Shown here in pieces: positions 35,061-44,289 of a stretch of 64,000 nt of DNA. The notes under the pieces are model-generated. The model ran no database searches and had not been told where the DNA came from. It saw nothing but the letters and a program-made list of their open reading frames with translations. The DNA comes from Aureliella sp046290675 (GTDB taxonomy: Bacteria; Planctomycetota; Planctomycetia; Pirellulales; Pirellulaceae): NCBI GenBank assembly GCA_046290675.1, contig JBKAHA010000011.1:153936-217935 (forward strand), written 5' to 3'. How positions within the stretch are numbered: position 1 is the stretch's first letter; the number at the start of each line of letters is the position of its first letter. The position numbers and the translations under genes were made by a program.

Positions 35061-38000
35061 TCATTCCGGTTCGGAATCGTCACGAAGCGTCCGGCAGACT
35101 CGGAAACCGGTTGCAAGTTGACCGGATGGCTGGTTGAAGAATCGGTACGCAGATCGCAGGTACTGCGGTAGGTCGTAGTAGGCGCTGCCTCGCAACTCGC
35201 GATCAGCATTGTCGACGACACCGGTTCCTGCGGGATGGTCCTTCGAGCTCGCCTGATCGTAGGGATAGTCGTCATGCAGATCAAAGCACCATTCCATCGC
35301 ATTGCCTTGCATGTCGAAAAAGCCCCAATCGTTGGGCTTGAGACTGCCAACCGGTCGCGGTTTTGGGAGAGGCTGGCCCGCAGCGCTCGCATCCGAAAAG
35401 AGATACCAAGCGTATTTGTTCAGTAAGTCGTCGGAATAGCCATAGTATCGTCTTGATGACGTGCCGGCCCGGCAGGCATATTCCCACTCCGCCTGAGTCG
35501 GCAGTCGGTAACCCGTCAATTCCCAAAACTTGGGTTTCACGGTCATTCCAATGGCATAGCCGTCAACTTCATGCGGGACGTAGCACCATTGGTCTTCGGG
35601 GATTCCCTCACTTGCGCTCAACCAATTGCAATACTGAACGCATTCGAACCAATTGAGCATCGAGATCGGCCAATTCGGATTGGCTGTGTTGGACCCCGCG
35701 AGTTTGTTCATCGTGTCCGGTGAGACTTCGTTCTCACGCATCAATTGCTGGAACTGGCCGATCGAAACTTCGTGCGACGATAGTGCATAAACCCGCTCAA
35801 TCTTGCGTTCATGCTGGCTATTTCGAATCTGTTGGGTGAACTCGCTTTCGTGAACGTAGCCGCTGTTGGAACCCATCCGAAATGAATCCGCGGAGAGCCG
35901 AATCATGCGGTGCCGGTTGTGGGTCCAATACCAGTCGCGTTTGGCGAGCAGCAAGTCATCGAGTTCCGCATCGTAGGGGCGACGCGAATTTTCTTGTTGT
36001 GCGTCGCCTGGAGTACTCCTGCGATAGACGCTTTCGAGTAGACGTTGTTGTGTGACGGAAGGCGTCTCTTGTTTCGCGATTTCGAGAATCTGCTTCCGAT
36101 AGACCGCTAAGGCTTCCGTTGCGTTAAGGTGCCGGGCAAAGACAGCCACACCACTCAGATCACCATTGAAACGAAGGTCCGCAAATTGATCGCCCCTACG
36201 GCCTCCGAGTGTCAGTGGCTTAGTTAGTTTGACGGGTTGCTCCAGACTCGTTTCAACTGCCGTCGTCGGTACCAGTTCACCATTGAGGTAGATTTGCAAT
36301 CCGTTCTCGGAGACTTTTCCGTCGTAGGTAACGGTGACATGCTGCCACGACTGATCCAGGATGGGTTCACTAATGACCTTCAGTAGTTGGTTTTTCTCGT
36401 CATTGGGGCCGTAGTAGGAATGCTTTACGTGCGCCGCGACGCGACTTGGTTCTAACCACAAGTCGATACCCTGGAAATTCTGGCTTGGATCCATCGAGGA
36501 CCAGACTGCGGAGTACTGAAGAACAGGTTGCAGCCGGATCCAGCAGGAGATTGATATTCCCGAACTCACGTCTGGCAATCGCAATCGATCCAAATCGATG
36601 AGTTTGGACCCGTCAAAGTGGATTGCATCCGTAATTGGTCCTGCACCGTATTCGGTATCTGCATTCAACTTTGAGGCGAATTCCCCGAACGGAGATACCG
36701 TGGTTGCTGTGGATTCGTATCGGCTGGCTGCGACGCCATTGCTGTCTTCTTCAAGTTGTCGGAGCCAAGCCAAAAAGCCTTCCGATCGAAGTGTAGGTGA
36801 CTCCGATGAGTCGGTATTGCCGTCCGACGGGAAGAGCCGATTCTGTAGCCAGATAGCGGTGCTCATGGTCGACGCGGAGTCGTCGGTGATACGTGGTTCT
36901 AAATAGGCCGCCAATGCTCTCGACTGGTCATTACTAAAAGATGAACTAGGGAACTCACCCAAAGCGAGCATGATTGAATTGGCGATGCCTTCATTCTCTT
37001 CCGATTCGAGGCGCGCTAGTAATGGTTCGACCGAGCAGCCTTTGGAGTAAAACCAGTGAATGATATAGCTGCGGACCTGAGGCGAAGAAGAGAATTTAAG
37101 GAGAGGCCAAACAAGGTCTTCGTTCCCGAGCCGAAACAGGACGATAGCCGCATTCGCAGTTTGAATGTCTTGCCGAATTAAGTCGTCCGATTTGGCTGGA
37201 GACGAGAGTACTTGGCTAGCCAACTTCGCTTGCAGCTCGCGGTTACCTTCGAGTGCCTGCATGACCAACGGGAATTGCCTTGCATCGCAAACCAAGAGGA
37301 AATCGCAAAGTTTTTCGGCAGCGTCTTGGTTGAAATAGACCCAGCTTTCCGAGGCATAAGATCGGCCCTCTTCCGAGCGGCTTTTGTCTTCATAGATGGC
37401 CCTCAGCTTGGGCGAGAGACTTGCGGCGATGGGTAGGAGTAGTTTTCGGATCGGTAACAATTCGGAAGGAAACAACTCCGTGAGTTGCGAGGCCAAGAAA
37501 GTTTGAATTGCTTCATTTTGAAAGACCGCAGCGCCGGAATCAAAGTGGGCTAGAACGCATGCAGCCCTCAGTCTCGAAGTGTCGTCCAGCGAGTCGTCTT
37601 GGATTAAACGAGCATACTCATTGGGCACACTCACTTTGGACCCGTTTAGAAAATTGCAGACGGCAGCGATCTTCGTGGCAGACAGATTCGGGAGCTGCTC
37701 AAAGATGTAATCCAAGTAGTCTGGTGCATCGCCCTGCAGTGCCATGGCGGCGTGCAGCTTTGATGTGGAACCCGTCGGGCTATTCTGAAATTGCTCTATC
37801 AGCAGTGGCAGGGTTTGATCGCGATACGGCGCCATGTCCTCCAGACTTGCCGCGACCACTTCGGTATTCATTTGAGGCAGCGCAGCAACGATCCTAGATC
37901 CAACGGCTTTGTCTTGAGCTTTCTTAAGGCGAAAACCGGCAAGGATAATGCCTACCACGACGAAGCCCGCCACTGTGATGGTTAGCAAATGCCGGAGCAA

Positions 38001-40409
38001 CGTTGCTTTCAACATGGATGACTGAGAACCGGTCCAGTCCTTTGGCCGCGTGAACATCCGAATTCGAGCATGTTCGACCATCGACGGTAGGTAACGACGA
38101 TCTGGTTTGGTTTCCCACAGCGCGGTTCGTTCGGTAAGCAACAACTGCGCGCGACCACGATAGCTTTCGCGTTGCTTTCGCTGTAACCACTTTCGAAGCG
38201 GCCCCAGCAAATAGTCATGGGAAAGTCGGTAGTACTTTTCGGTTGGATCCAAATCCGCTTGACCTATATCCGTTGTTTCCGAATCCAGCACTCCGCTGGG
38301 ATCTGTGGGAGAAATGAGCCGCATTTCTGCGTCCAGCATGCGAATGAGATCGTCAAACATCTTGACGTCGGTATAGCCGGAGGACCGCATCAAGTCCTGG
38401 TAGGATTTGAGTTGGACGCTCAGTGTGCCACTTTCCGGTAGCAGCTCGGCCAAGACACCGCGGGCTGCTTTTTGATGCAAACGCACATTCGGGTTTGCAT
38501 TGCTGCCGAAGCTCTCCTCCAGGTAAGTCAGGCCGACTCCTTCGGTTCCGCCCGTTTGCTTGAGCGATGAAAGTGTCCAAGGCAGATTCTTCATCATCTC
38601 CGCGTAAAGAGCGAGTCGGACGCAAATGACTTTGTTATCTTCAGCGAGGTCGCTCACGGACTGTTGGATGAATTGCGTCTGCTCCGTGGACAGTTCTGAT
38701 TCCGGTAATGCACCCAACGACCGGCCAAACGCAATCAACGTTTTTTCGGCGTGTCGAAGTGGTAGCAAGTCGATGGCTTCAAAATTCTTTCCCTGCAGGC
38801 ACTCGATTTCAAGCTCGCCCAAGAACCGCGTGATGGCCATCCAGAAGTCAGATCGCACAAGCAGGAGCGTCTGAAGACGTTCGCCGTCGCATTGGCGGAG
38901 CGCCCTCACCAGCGGAGTTGCCGTTTCGATGGGCTGTGAGTGGAGCCACCTTTCGAATTGATCGATCACGATGAGCAGTTTTTGATCGCTCGGCAATCCT
39001 CCACCACGGCGAATGGTCGATAGCGCTTGGCACAGATCCAGTTCCTCGTCGAGGGACGGACACAGCTTTTGGATTTCTTTACGCAGCTTCTCCTCAGTAA
39101 AATCGTTGGTTGCATCAAACACGATCGGACGGACGCGATCGGACAGCCTTGGAACTAGACCGGCGCGTACGAAAGAGGACTTACCACATCCTGAAGGCCC
39201 AAAAATCATTCCGACTGAAAACGTTTCATCGCTGTCGAACGTTTCGCATCTAGATTTCCAGGAACGTAGGTTTTCCGGCAAGCCGTCGCGGTCACGCGGA
39301 CCAGGCAGAAGTTCCACAAAGAAATCGGCGTCGTGCGCGTCAAACGATCGGAGTCCCTTGGGCACGATCCTGAGAGGACCGGCAGAGGTAGAGTCAAACA
39401 GTTGCGGTGGCGTATCGTTTGCTTCTTCTCGAGAAGACGAAGTTTTGCTTCCCACCGAGTCCGTGCGAGTGCGGCTGTGGTCCGCTGCCTTTTTCGCATC
39501 GTGCTTTAGGGAATCCACGTTCAAGACTGTGCTCACACTCTCACGTTTCGCGAGCTTCTCGCCAAACTCAAGCAACTCTTCTGCCAAGTCTTGGGCGACT
39601 TGATAACGCTCGCTCGCACGCTTTGCCATCGCTTTTTGGCAAATTCGGTCGAGCTCTTTCGGGAGAGTTTCGTCGTAGAGCCGAACGGGTCGCGGATCGA
39701 AATGCTCCACCATTTCGAGCAACTCGGATTTGGTTCCACCTTTGAATGCTTTGCGCCCCGTCAGACACTCGTAGAAGACGGCGCCGAGAGAAAATATGTC
39801 GCTCCGACCATCGACGCGATGTCCCTCGCCTCGGGCTTGTTCAGGGCTCATGTAAGCCGGCGTTCCAGCGTACTGAGGCCCTTTCCATAGCCTTCTTTCG
39901 GGCAACGCCAGTCCGAAATCAGCGACGAAAGCGTCCCCCTTACGATTCAGCAGTATGTTTCCCGGCTTTACATCGCGATGGACGATACCTCGCTTATGTG
40001 CGTGGTGAAGGGCTTGCGCGATGGTCGCGACGAGATGGATCGATTCATCGAGCGAGAGCTTGCGCTCTGCCAACGTCTTGCGGAGGTCTTGACCGGAAAT
40101 GTATTTGGAGACGACATAACAGGCGAAATCATCGTTGGCCCCTATGTCGTAGACAGGCACGATGTGCGGGTGGTCGAGTGTCGCCACCATTCGCGCTTCT
40201 TCAAGATAGATCCGGGCGGGATTGGAGTCGTTTTTGACGAGTTCCGGATGAGGAACTTTGATCGCGACACGCCGATCGAGCTTTTCGTCAACGGCAAGGT
40301 AAACGACTCCGAAACCACCGCTTCCTAAGGAGCTTTGGATCCGGTAACGACCAATATTCTCAGGCAAACCAAACGTGTCGTCGCCGTCGGTCGCAGGTGT
40401 GAAGCTCAT
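35061..40409 (-). CDS. Giant Ser/Thr kinase - nSTAND - LamG - SUMF1-like fusion
   Basis: About 1782 residues from the ATG at 40409; a TTG at 40484 would add 25. Domains in order: an active-looking Hanks kinase (~20-285; VAIKVPH, HRDVKPGNILL, VADFGLA); a Ser-rich linker; an nSTAND1-type NTPase (~370-790) with Walker A GPSGCGKSS (~400), LLIVIDQFERWL and RSDFWMAITRFLG; a membrane helix (~800-820, TVAGFVVVGIILAGF); a HEAT-like helical region; a LamG/concanavalin-like domain (~1265-1435; ISCWIRLQ, GLQIYLNGELV); and an FGE/SUMF1-like domain (~1505-1780; GYRLPTQAEWEYACRAG, MQGNAMEWCFD, TGFRVCRTL). The two active-site Cys of true FGE are missing, so this end is probably a binding module. Topology puts kinase and NTPase inside, LamG and SUMF1 outside. 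It looks like a ligand-sensing receptor; the ligand is unknown. Confidence 0.92.
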   Translation of the reverse strand: MSFTPATDGDDTFGLPENIGRYRIQSSLGSGGFGVVYLAVDEKLDRRVAIKVPHPELVKNDSNPARIYLEEARMVATLDHPHIVPVYDIGANDDFACYVVSKYISGQDLRKTLAERKLSLDESIHLVATIAQALHHAHKRGIVHRDVKPGNILLNRKGDAFVADFGLALPERRLWKGPQYAGTPAYMSPEQARGEGHRVDGRSDIFSLGAVFYECLTGRKAFKGGTKSELLEMVEHFDPRPVRLYDETLPKELDRICQKAMAKRASERYQVAQDLAEELLEFGEKLAKRESVSTVLNVDSLKHDAKKAADHSRTRTDSVGSKTSSSREEANDTPPQLFDSTSAGPLRIVPKGLRSFDAHDADFFVELLPGPRDRDGLPENLRSWKSRCETFDSDETFSVGMIFGPSGCGKSSFVRAGLVPRLSDRVRPIVFDATNDFTEEKLRKEIQKLCPSLDEELDLCQALSTIRRGGGLPSDQKLLIVIDQFERWLHSQPIETATPLVRALRQCDGERLQTLLLVRSDFWMAITRFLGELEIECLQGKNFEAIDLLPLRHAEKTLIAFGRSLGALPESELSTEQTQFIQQSVSDLAEDNKVICVRLALYAEMMKNLPWTLSSLKQTGGTEGVGLTYLEESFGSNANPNVRLHQKAARGVLAELLPESGTLSVQLKSYQDLMRSSGYTDVKMFDDLIRMLDAEMRLISPTDPSGVLDSETTDIGQADLDPTEKYYRLSHDYLLGPLRKWLQRKQRESYRGRAQLLLTERTALWETKPDRRYLPSMVEHARIRMFTRPKDWTGSQSSMLKATLLRHLLTITVAGFVVVGIILAGFRLKKAQDKAVGSRIVAALPQMNTEVVAASLEDMAPYRDQTLPLLIEQFQNSPTGSTSKLHAAMALQGDAPDYLDYIFEQLPNLSATKIAAVCNFLNGSKVSVPNEYARLIQDDSLDDTSRLRAACVLAHFDSGAAVFQNEAIQTFLASQLTELFPSELLPIRKLLLPIAASLSPKLRAIYEDKSRSEEGRSYASESWVYFNQDAAEKLCDFLLVCDARQFPLVMQALEGNRELQAKLASQVLSSPAKSDDLIRQDIQTANAAIVLFRLGNEDLVWPLLKFSSSPQVRSYIIHWFYSKGCSVEPLLARLESEENEGIANSIMLALGEFPSSSFSNDQSRALAAYLEPRITDDSASTMSTAIWLQNRLFPSDGNTDSSESPTLRSEGFLAWLRQLEEDSNGVAASRYESTATTVSPFGEFASKLNADTEYGAGPITDAIHFDGSKLIDLDRLRLPDVSSGISISCWIRLQPVLQYSAVWSSMDPSQNFQGIDLWLEPSRVAAHVKHSYYGPNDEKNQLLKVISEPILDQSWQHVTVTYDGKVSENGLQIYLNGELVPTTAVETSLEQPVKLTKPLTLGGRRGDQFADLRFNGDLSGVAVFARHLNATEALAVYRKQILEIAKQETPSVTQQRLLESVYRRSTPGDAQQENSRRPYDAELDDLLLAKRDWYWTHNRHRMIRLSADSFRMGSNSGYVHESEFTQQIRNSQHERKIERVYALSSHEVSIGQFQQLMRENEVSPDTMNKLAGSNTANPNWPISMLNWFECVQYCNWLSASEGIPEDQWCYVPHEVDGYAIGMTVKPKFWELTGYRLPTQAEWEYACRAGTSSRRYYGYSDDLLNKYAWYLFSDASAAGQPLPKPRPVGSLKPNDWGFFDMQGNAMEWCFDLHDDYPYDQASSKDHPAGTGVVDNADRELRGSAYYDLPQYLRSAYRFFNQPSGQLATGFRVCRTLRDDSEPE

Positions 40410-41055
40410 GATTTTGCTAACGACGTGAGCGTTTCGAACATGACAACGAATGAAACCGATCATTTCGAGGAGTGGCAGAAGCAAAGTTGCTTTTGCCCCG
40501 AATGCCGTCGATTCCTGAACGATCTTGCTTGGGCTGCTGTGGGACCCTGATTGTATCCTTTTTTTCTGTTAGCCGCTCTGCGTTCCGAGTGCTTAATCGT
40601 AGTCCGGTTGCCGCGGTGGAAACGAATCGCAGTGGAAGCGAATCGTAGCTTGCCTGTCCAGCCGGAACTGTGTCAATCACACGGCTGCGAAACGTGAAAC
40701 GCGAAAAACGCACGCGGAGCTGTGCTACTTGTACTGCAAGCTCCAACTCGACTGGGCCCCAATGACCACTTGCTCTGTTTCCATCCAAGCCGTGGATGTT
40801 TGGGGGAAAGGGATAAAGAGGTCGGCGTGGGGGGCAAACCCCCCGCCCACGCAAGACGAACCACAAAGGCAGGCTACTCAACGGATGTTGAACCGAGCGA
40901 TTGGTTTGTTCAGAGCAGAATCGTTACGTTGGGAGCAGCTCCATGACTGCTCCCGCGTAGACCAATTCGATGACATTGGATCGGACCCAAGGGATTCCGA
41001 ACAGGTCTATCGAATCGGGCACGAAACGTTTTCTCGTGCGAACGCAGCGTCGTTC
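40410..41055. other. Gene-free interval with GC-rich hairpin
   Basis: This 646-base gap lies between the thioredoxin-like gene and the giant kinase gene. A strong hairpin is formed by GCGTGG plus GGGG (40825-40834) and CCCC plus CCACGC (40839-40852) around CAAA, with a small bulge on the right arm. A T-run occurs at 40559-40565. The remainder probably holds the kinase promoter. Overlapping short frames are not protein-like. Confidence 0.5.
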
Positions 41056-42258
41056 TTAGTCCGCGTCTCCGGGCTCGGGGTGATAGAAGGTCGAAAGCTC
41101 TTCGAGCACGACATCCAAGAGTTCGCTTTCGGAGATCTTTCCGTTGTGGCGGAAGACGATTTTGCCGCCCGGCGCGATGAGCACCGTGTGCGGTTGCGGG
41201 CCGTCCCATTCAGGATCCAGTGTTTCGATCAACGCGTCCGCATCGGATTCAGTGAACAGATAGTTGTTGGAGGTTCGGCCCTCGGCTTTGAGTGATGCTT
41301 CGAGCCGCTTTGGTAATACGGCTCGGAACTTATCGAGGAACTTCAGAGCTCGGTCTTTCTGACTTGGCAGATCCGTCGAGATCGTAATGAGCTCAAATTT
41401 CCGCATGCCCATTCGCTGGGAAACGGCAACGAGGCCTGGGAATTCTTCCACGCAAGGAATGCAAGTCGTCGACCAAACGTTGAATAAGCGATACTTGTCC
41501 GTGTCATTCTTGACCAGTTTGGCGAGTCCCTTGGCATCCAACTCATCCAACGTCACATCCGCCTTCTCCCAGCTCTTGTTGAACTCGGCCACGTTAGAGA
41601 TCTTTTCCCTCCACTTCGTGGAGCATCCGAATGGCTTCGTGGTTGGCGTCGATACGGGTTCGCCAGCCAGGAGTTCTAAGATGGCTTTTCTTGCGTCTTG
41701 CGACTTGACGGTCTTCGGATCCGGAAATCGCGAGTTATCGAGACGGCCGCGGTACTGCAGTTTGCGCTGCTTGCCAAAAACGAAAACGTGTGGAGTCGCC
41801 TCGCAACCGTAGGCCTTGGCTGTCTTCTGCGTGTCGCCGTCGTAGAGATAGGGGAAAGTGAAACCCTCGTCCTTTGCGTACAGCTTCATCTCTTCAAAGC
41901 TGTCGTCGTATTTCGAATACCCGAGTTCGTCTGCACGAAGTCCATCACCTGAGTTCGGATTGATGGCGACGAAAGCAACGCTCTTGCCCTGCAGTTCTTC
42001 GACGAGTGCAACCAAACGTGGATCGTGAGCGTGGCAGACCGGACAGTGGTTGGATGTAAAGTAGACGACGAGTACGTCTTTGTCTTTGAAGTTGTCGAGT
42101 GTCCAATACTCGTCATTGATTCCCATCAGCTTGAAGGCTGGGGCGGCTTCACCGATCTGCAGTTCGTGGAAGCCCGGCGGCGTGATCTTCTGAGCCGAGC
42201 TAACGGAAGCCGCGAGCAACAACACAGCTGCGACAATGGAGGGTCGTTGAAAATTCAT
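41056..42258 (-). CDS. Double thioredoxin-like redoxin, exported
   Basis: A 400-residue protein with a signal peptide (VAAVLLLAASVSSAQK) and two thioredoxin-like domains. Domain 1 (~35-190) resembles AhpC/TSA and planctomycete redoxins: IGEAAPAFKLMG, then a CXXC site SNHCPVCHAHD, and the cis-Pro region CEATPHVFVFG. Domain 2 (~240-390) resembles TlpA: LFNVWSTTCIPCVEEFP with a CXXC site and PHTVLIAPGG. Both active sites keep both cysteines. It should work in thiol-disulfide exchange in the periplasm, for example keeping c-type cytochrome or sulfatase cysteines reduced, which would suit the many CXXCH proteins nearby. That link is inference. The gene stands alone, without a strong ribosome site. 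Confidence 0.9.
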   Translation of the reverse strand: MNFQRPSIVAAVLLLAASVSSAQKITPPGFHELQIGEAAPAFKLMGINDEYWTLDNFKDKDVLVVYFTSNHCPVCHAHDPRLVALVEELQGKSVAFVAINPNSGDGLRADELGYSKYDDSFEEMKLYAKDEGFTFPYLYDGDTQKTAKAYGCEATPHVFVFGKQRKLQYRGRLDNSRFPDPKTVKSQDARKAILELLAGEPVSTPTTKPFGCSTKWREKISNVAEFNKSWEKADVTLDELDAKGLAKLVKNDTDKYRLFNVWSTTCIPCVEEFPGLVAVSQRMGMRKFELITISTDLPSQKDRALKFLDKFRAVLPKRLEASLKAEGRTSNNYLFTESDADALIETLDPEWDGPQPHTVLIAPGGKIVFRHNGKISESELLDVVLEELSTFYHPEPGDAD

Positions 42259-42768
42259 TCGTTCGAACCGCTTTTAAATTTGAGAGGTGGAGTGTGGCGA
42301 AGCCGAGCTCTATCTTAGCGATCCAGACGACGCTTTGCCAAACCTGTCCGCCGGCGAGAAGTCCAGTGCTCGTTGTGCTACGCCATCGCTCTGCGACGCC
42401 CTCTACAAAGCGGCCTATTCACGCGAACTCGTCTTTCGTGACTTGGCTTTTGCTGCAATTGGGCAAGCTATACGGCTCGCAGCCAACGAATTCGCAGGAA
42501 TCTAGACTAACAACAGTCCAAATAGGGGCGAAACGGAAGTACTATTTGAGTTGGCGGGGAGGTGTTCCACTTCACCAAGCTGCCCCTGCCCTGCCAAAGG
42601 TCACCTCTGCGGGCCTTTACCCTACCAAGGCGTGTCGCGATTCGTTCTGAGCCTCCATCAGAGAGTGGCGAAGGCTTCCGCCTGACGCTTGATCTTCGCG
42701 TGGCGGTTGACGAGACGCCGCCCGCATCCCGCCTTGAATTCGAAACTCCAAACAAGCACTGGGACAAA
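42259..42768. other. Gene-free divergent promoter region
   Basis: These 510 bases separate the thioredoxin-like gene and the divergent membrane-fusion gene. The latter's frame is open from 42562, but this stretch does not look protein-like and the ATG at 42769 has the ribosome site. Nothing else was recognised. Confidence 0.5.
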
Positions 42769-44232
42769 ATGAGTCCTTCCGTCATGCGAATCCTTTTACT
42801 CTTGCTCGTCGTTTGCGGCGTAGCAGGAGCTGCTGCCTACACTCGAAACACACCCGCGAAAACGGCGGGTCCAGAGGTAATGACTCATGTCATCTCCAAG
42901 GGGTTACTCGAAGTGACTGTTACCGAAAATGGTACGGTCGAGAGTTCGAATAACAAAGAGATTAAGTGTATGGTCAAGGGCGGTAGCACCGTTCTTTGGG
43001 TTATTGAGACGGGGACGATCGTTAAGCCTGGTGACGTGCTGGTGCGGTTAGACCAATCTCAGATCGAAGACAACATTCTGGCCAAACAGATCACCTACGA
43101 GAATGCGTTGGCGAACAAGATTACGGCGGAGAGCAATGTTGCTGTCGCGGAGAAGAGTATCGTCGAGTACTTAGAAGGTACTTATGTCGAAGAACGAAAG
43201 ACGATCCAGAAAGAGATCTTTGATGCCAAACAGGCGGTGACGCAGGCGAAGCTCAAACGAGAGTCCGCGCAGCGAATGGTTGCAAAGGGGCTTCTGAAAA
43301 GCCTCCAATTGGAGCAGGAACAGTTTCAGCTTGAGTCTGCGGAGAAGGATTTGGAAGTAAAGCAAACGAAGCTCGTCACGCTAGACAAATACAAAAAGGA
43401 AAAAGAGCTACAGACACTCAGGAGCAACCTGAAAGTAGCTGAAGCCCAGTTGGCATCCTACGAAGCGTCGTTACAGCTTGAGAAGACTCGGCTGGAACGC
43501 GAAAAAGAGCAATTGGTCAATTGCACGATTGAAGCTGAAGTTGGCGGCATGGTTATTTTCCCATCGATGGCTGAGTGGAAAGAGACGCCAGATATCGAAG
43601 AGGGCGCCGTGGTGCGCGAGCAGCAAACTCTGCTGGTCATTCCGGATCCGACCAAGATGCAAGTCAAGGTTGGCATCCATGAATCGAAAGTAGATCGATT
43701 GAAACTGGGAATGACCGCTAGAGTCGAGTTGCAGGGCACTGTTATTGGAGGGGAGGTCGCCGAAATTGCGGAGGTGACCCGCCCTGCAGGATGGTGGACC
43801 GGCAATCTCGTCAAGTATGACACGATCATCCAATTGCCTGAGAATGAGGCTTTGAAACCGGGCATGAGTGCGATGGTGGATGTTGTTTTGGCTCGCTATG
43901 AGGACGTGGTCATGATTCCGGTCGCTGCTGTTTTGGAACAGGATGGCGAGTACTCTTGCTGGGTCAAGACAGAGTCTGGGTTTGACCAAAGAACACTCGA
44001 GTTGGGGGATACAAACGACGAATTCAACGTTGTGACCTCAGGTCTCAAGGAGGGCGATGAAGTCGCACTCAACCCGACTGCGTTCATCGATGACGCGAAA
44101 CGCAAGGCGCTAGCGCCGACTGGCAGTCCAGATCAGGTTACCGGTGAAGAGGTTCAACAAACCGGGACCGCGACAGACGCGAGGAAAGATAAAAGTAAGA
44201 AAGTGGTGAAGAAAAAGTCGGCAGACAAATAG
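42769..44232 (+). CDS. Membrane-fusion (HlyD/RND-adaptor type) protein
   Basis: A 487-residue periplasmic adaptor. The ATG at 42769 is chosen because GGGA lies just upstream and a signal-anchor follows (RILLLLLVVCGVAGAAAY). The barrel-sandwich halves flank a long charged coiled coil: TENGTVESSNNKEIKC and TGTIVKPGDVLVRLDQSQIED first, then ~130 residues rich in Glu, Lys and Gln (EQEQFQLESAEKDLEVKQTK), then CTIEAEVGGMVIFPS. The beta-barrel follows (VKVGIHESKVDRLKLGMTAR), then VVMIPVAAVLEQDGEYS. The tail is Lys-rich. It would link an inner-membrane transporter to the outer parts of a MacA-like pump. The next gene is the FtsX-type permease; no ATPase gene is adjacent. Confidence 0.92.
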   Translation: MSPSVMRILLLLLVVCGVAGAAAYTRNTPAKTAGPEVMTHVISKGLLEVTVTENGTVESSNNKEIKCMVKGGSTVLWVIETGTIVKPGDVLVRLDQSQIEDNILAKQITYENALANKITAESNVAVAEKSIVEYLEGTYVEERKTIQKEIFDAKQAVTQAKLKRESAQRMVAKGLLKSLQLEQEQFQLESAEKDLEVKQTKLVTLDKYKKEKELQTLRSNLKVAEAQLASYEASLQLEKTRLEREKEQLVNCTIEAEVGGMVIFPSMAEWKETPDIEEGAVVREQQTLLVIPDPTKMQVKVGIHESKVDRLKLGMTARVELQGTVIGGEVAEIAEVTRPAGWWTGNLVKYDTIIQLPENEALKPGMSAMVDVVLARYEDVVMIPVAAVLEQDGEYSCWVKTESGFDQRTLELGDTNDEFNVVTSGLKEGDEVALNPTAFIDDAKRKALAPTGSPDQVTGEEVQQTGTATDARKDKSKKVVKKKSADK

Positions 44233-44289
44233 CGGAAATGGCGATAGCGAGTTGGCCACAGATGCCGCTCCGGCAAGGCGAGTCACCAC

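Noticed and set aside
35061..36000. Active formylglycine-generating enzyme as the sulfatase activator
   Set aside because: The SUMF1-like domain lacks both catalytic Cys at the aligned place, so it cannot be called an active FGE.
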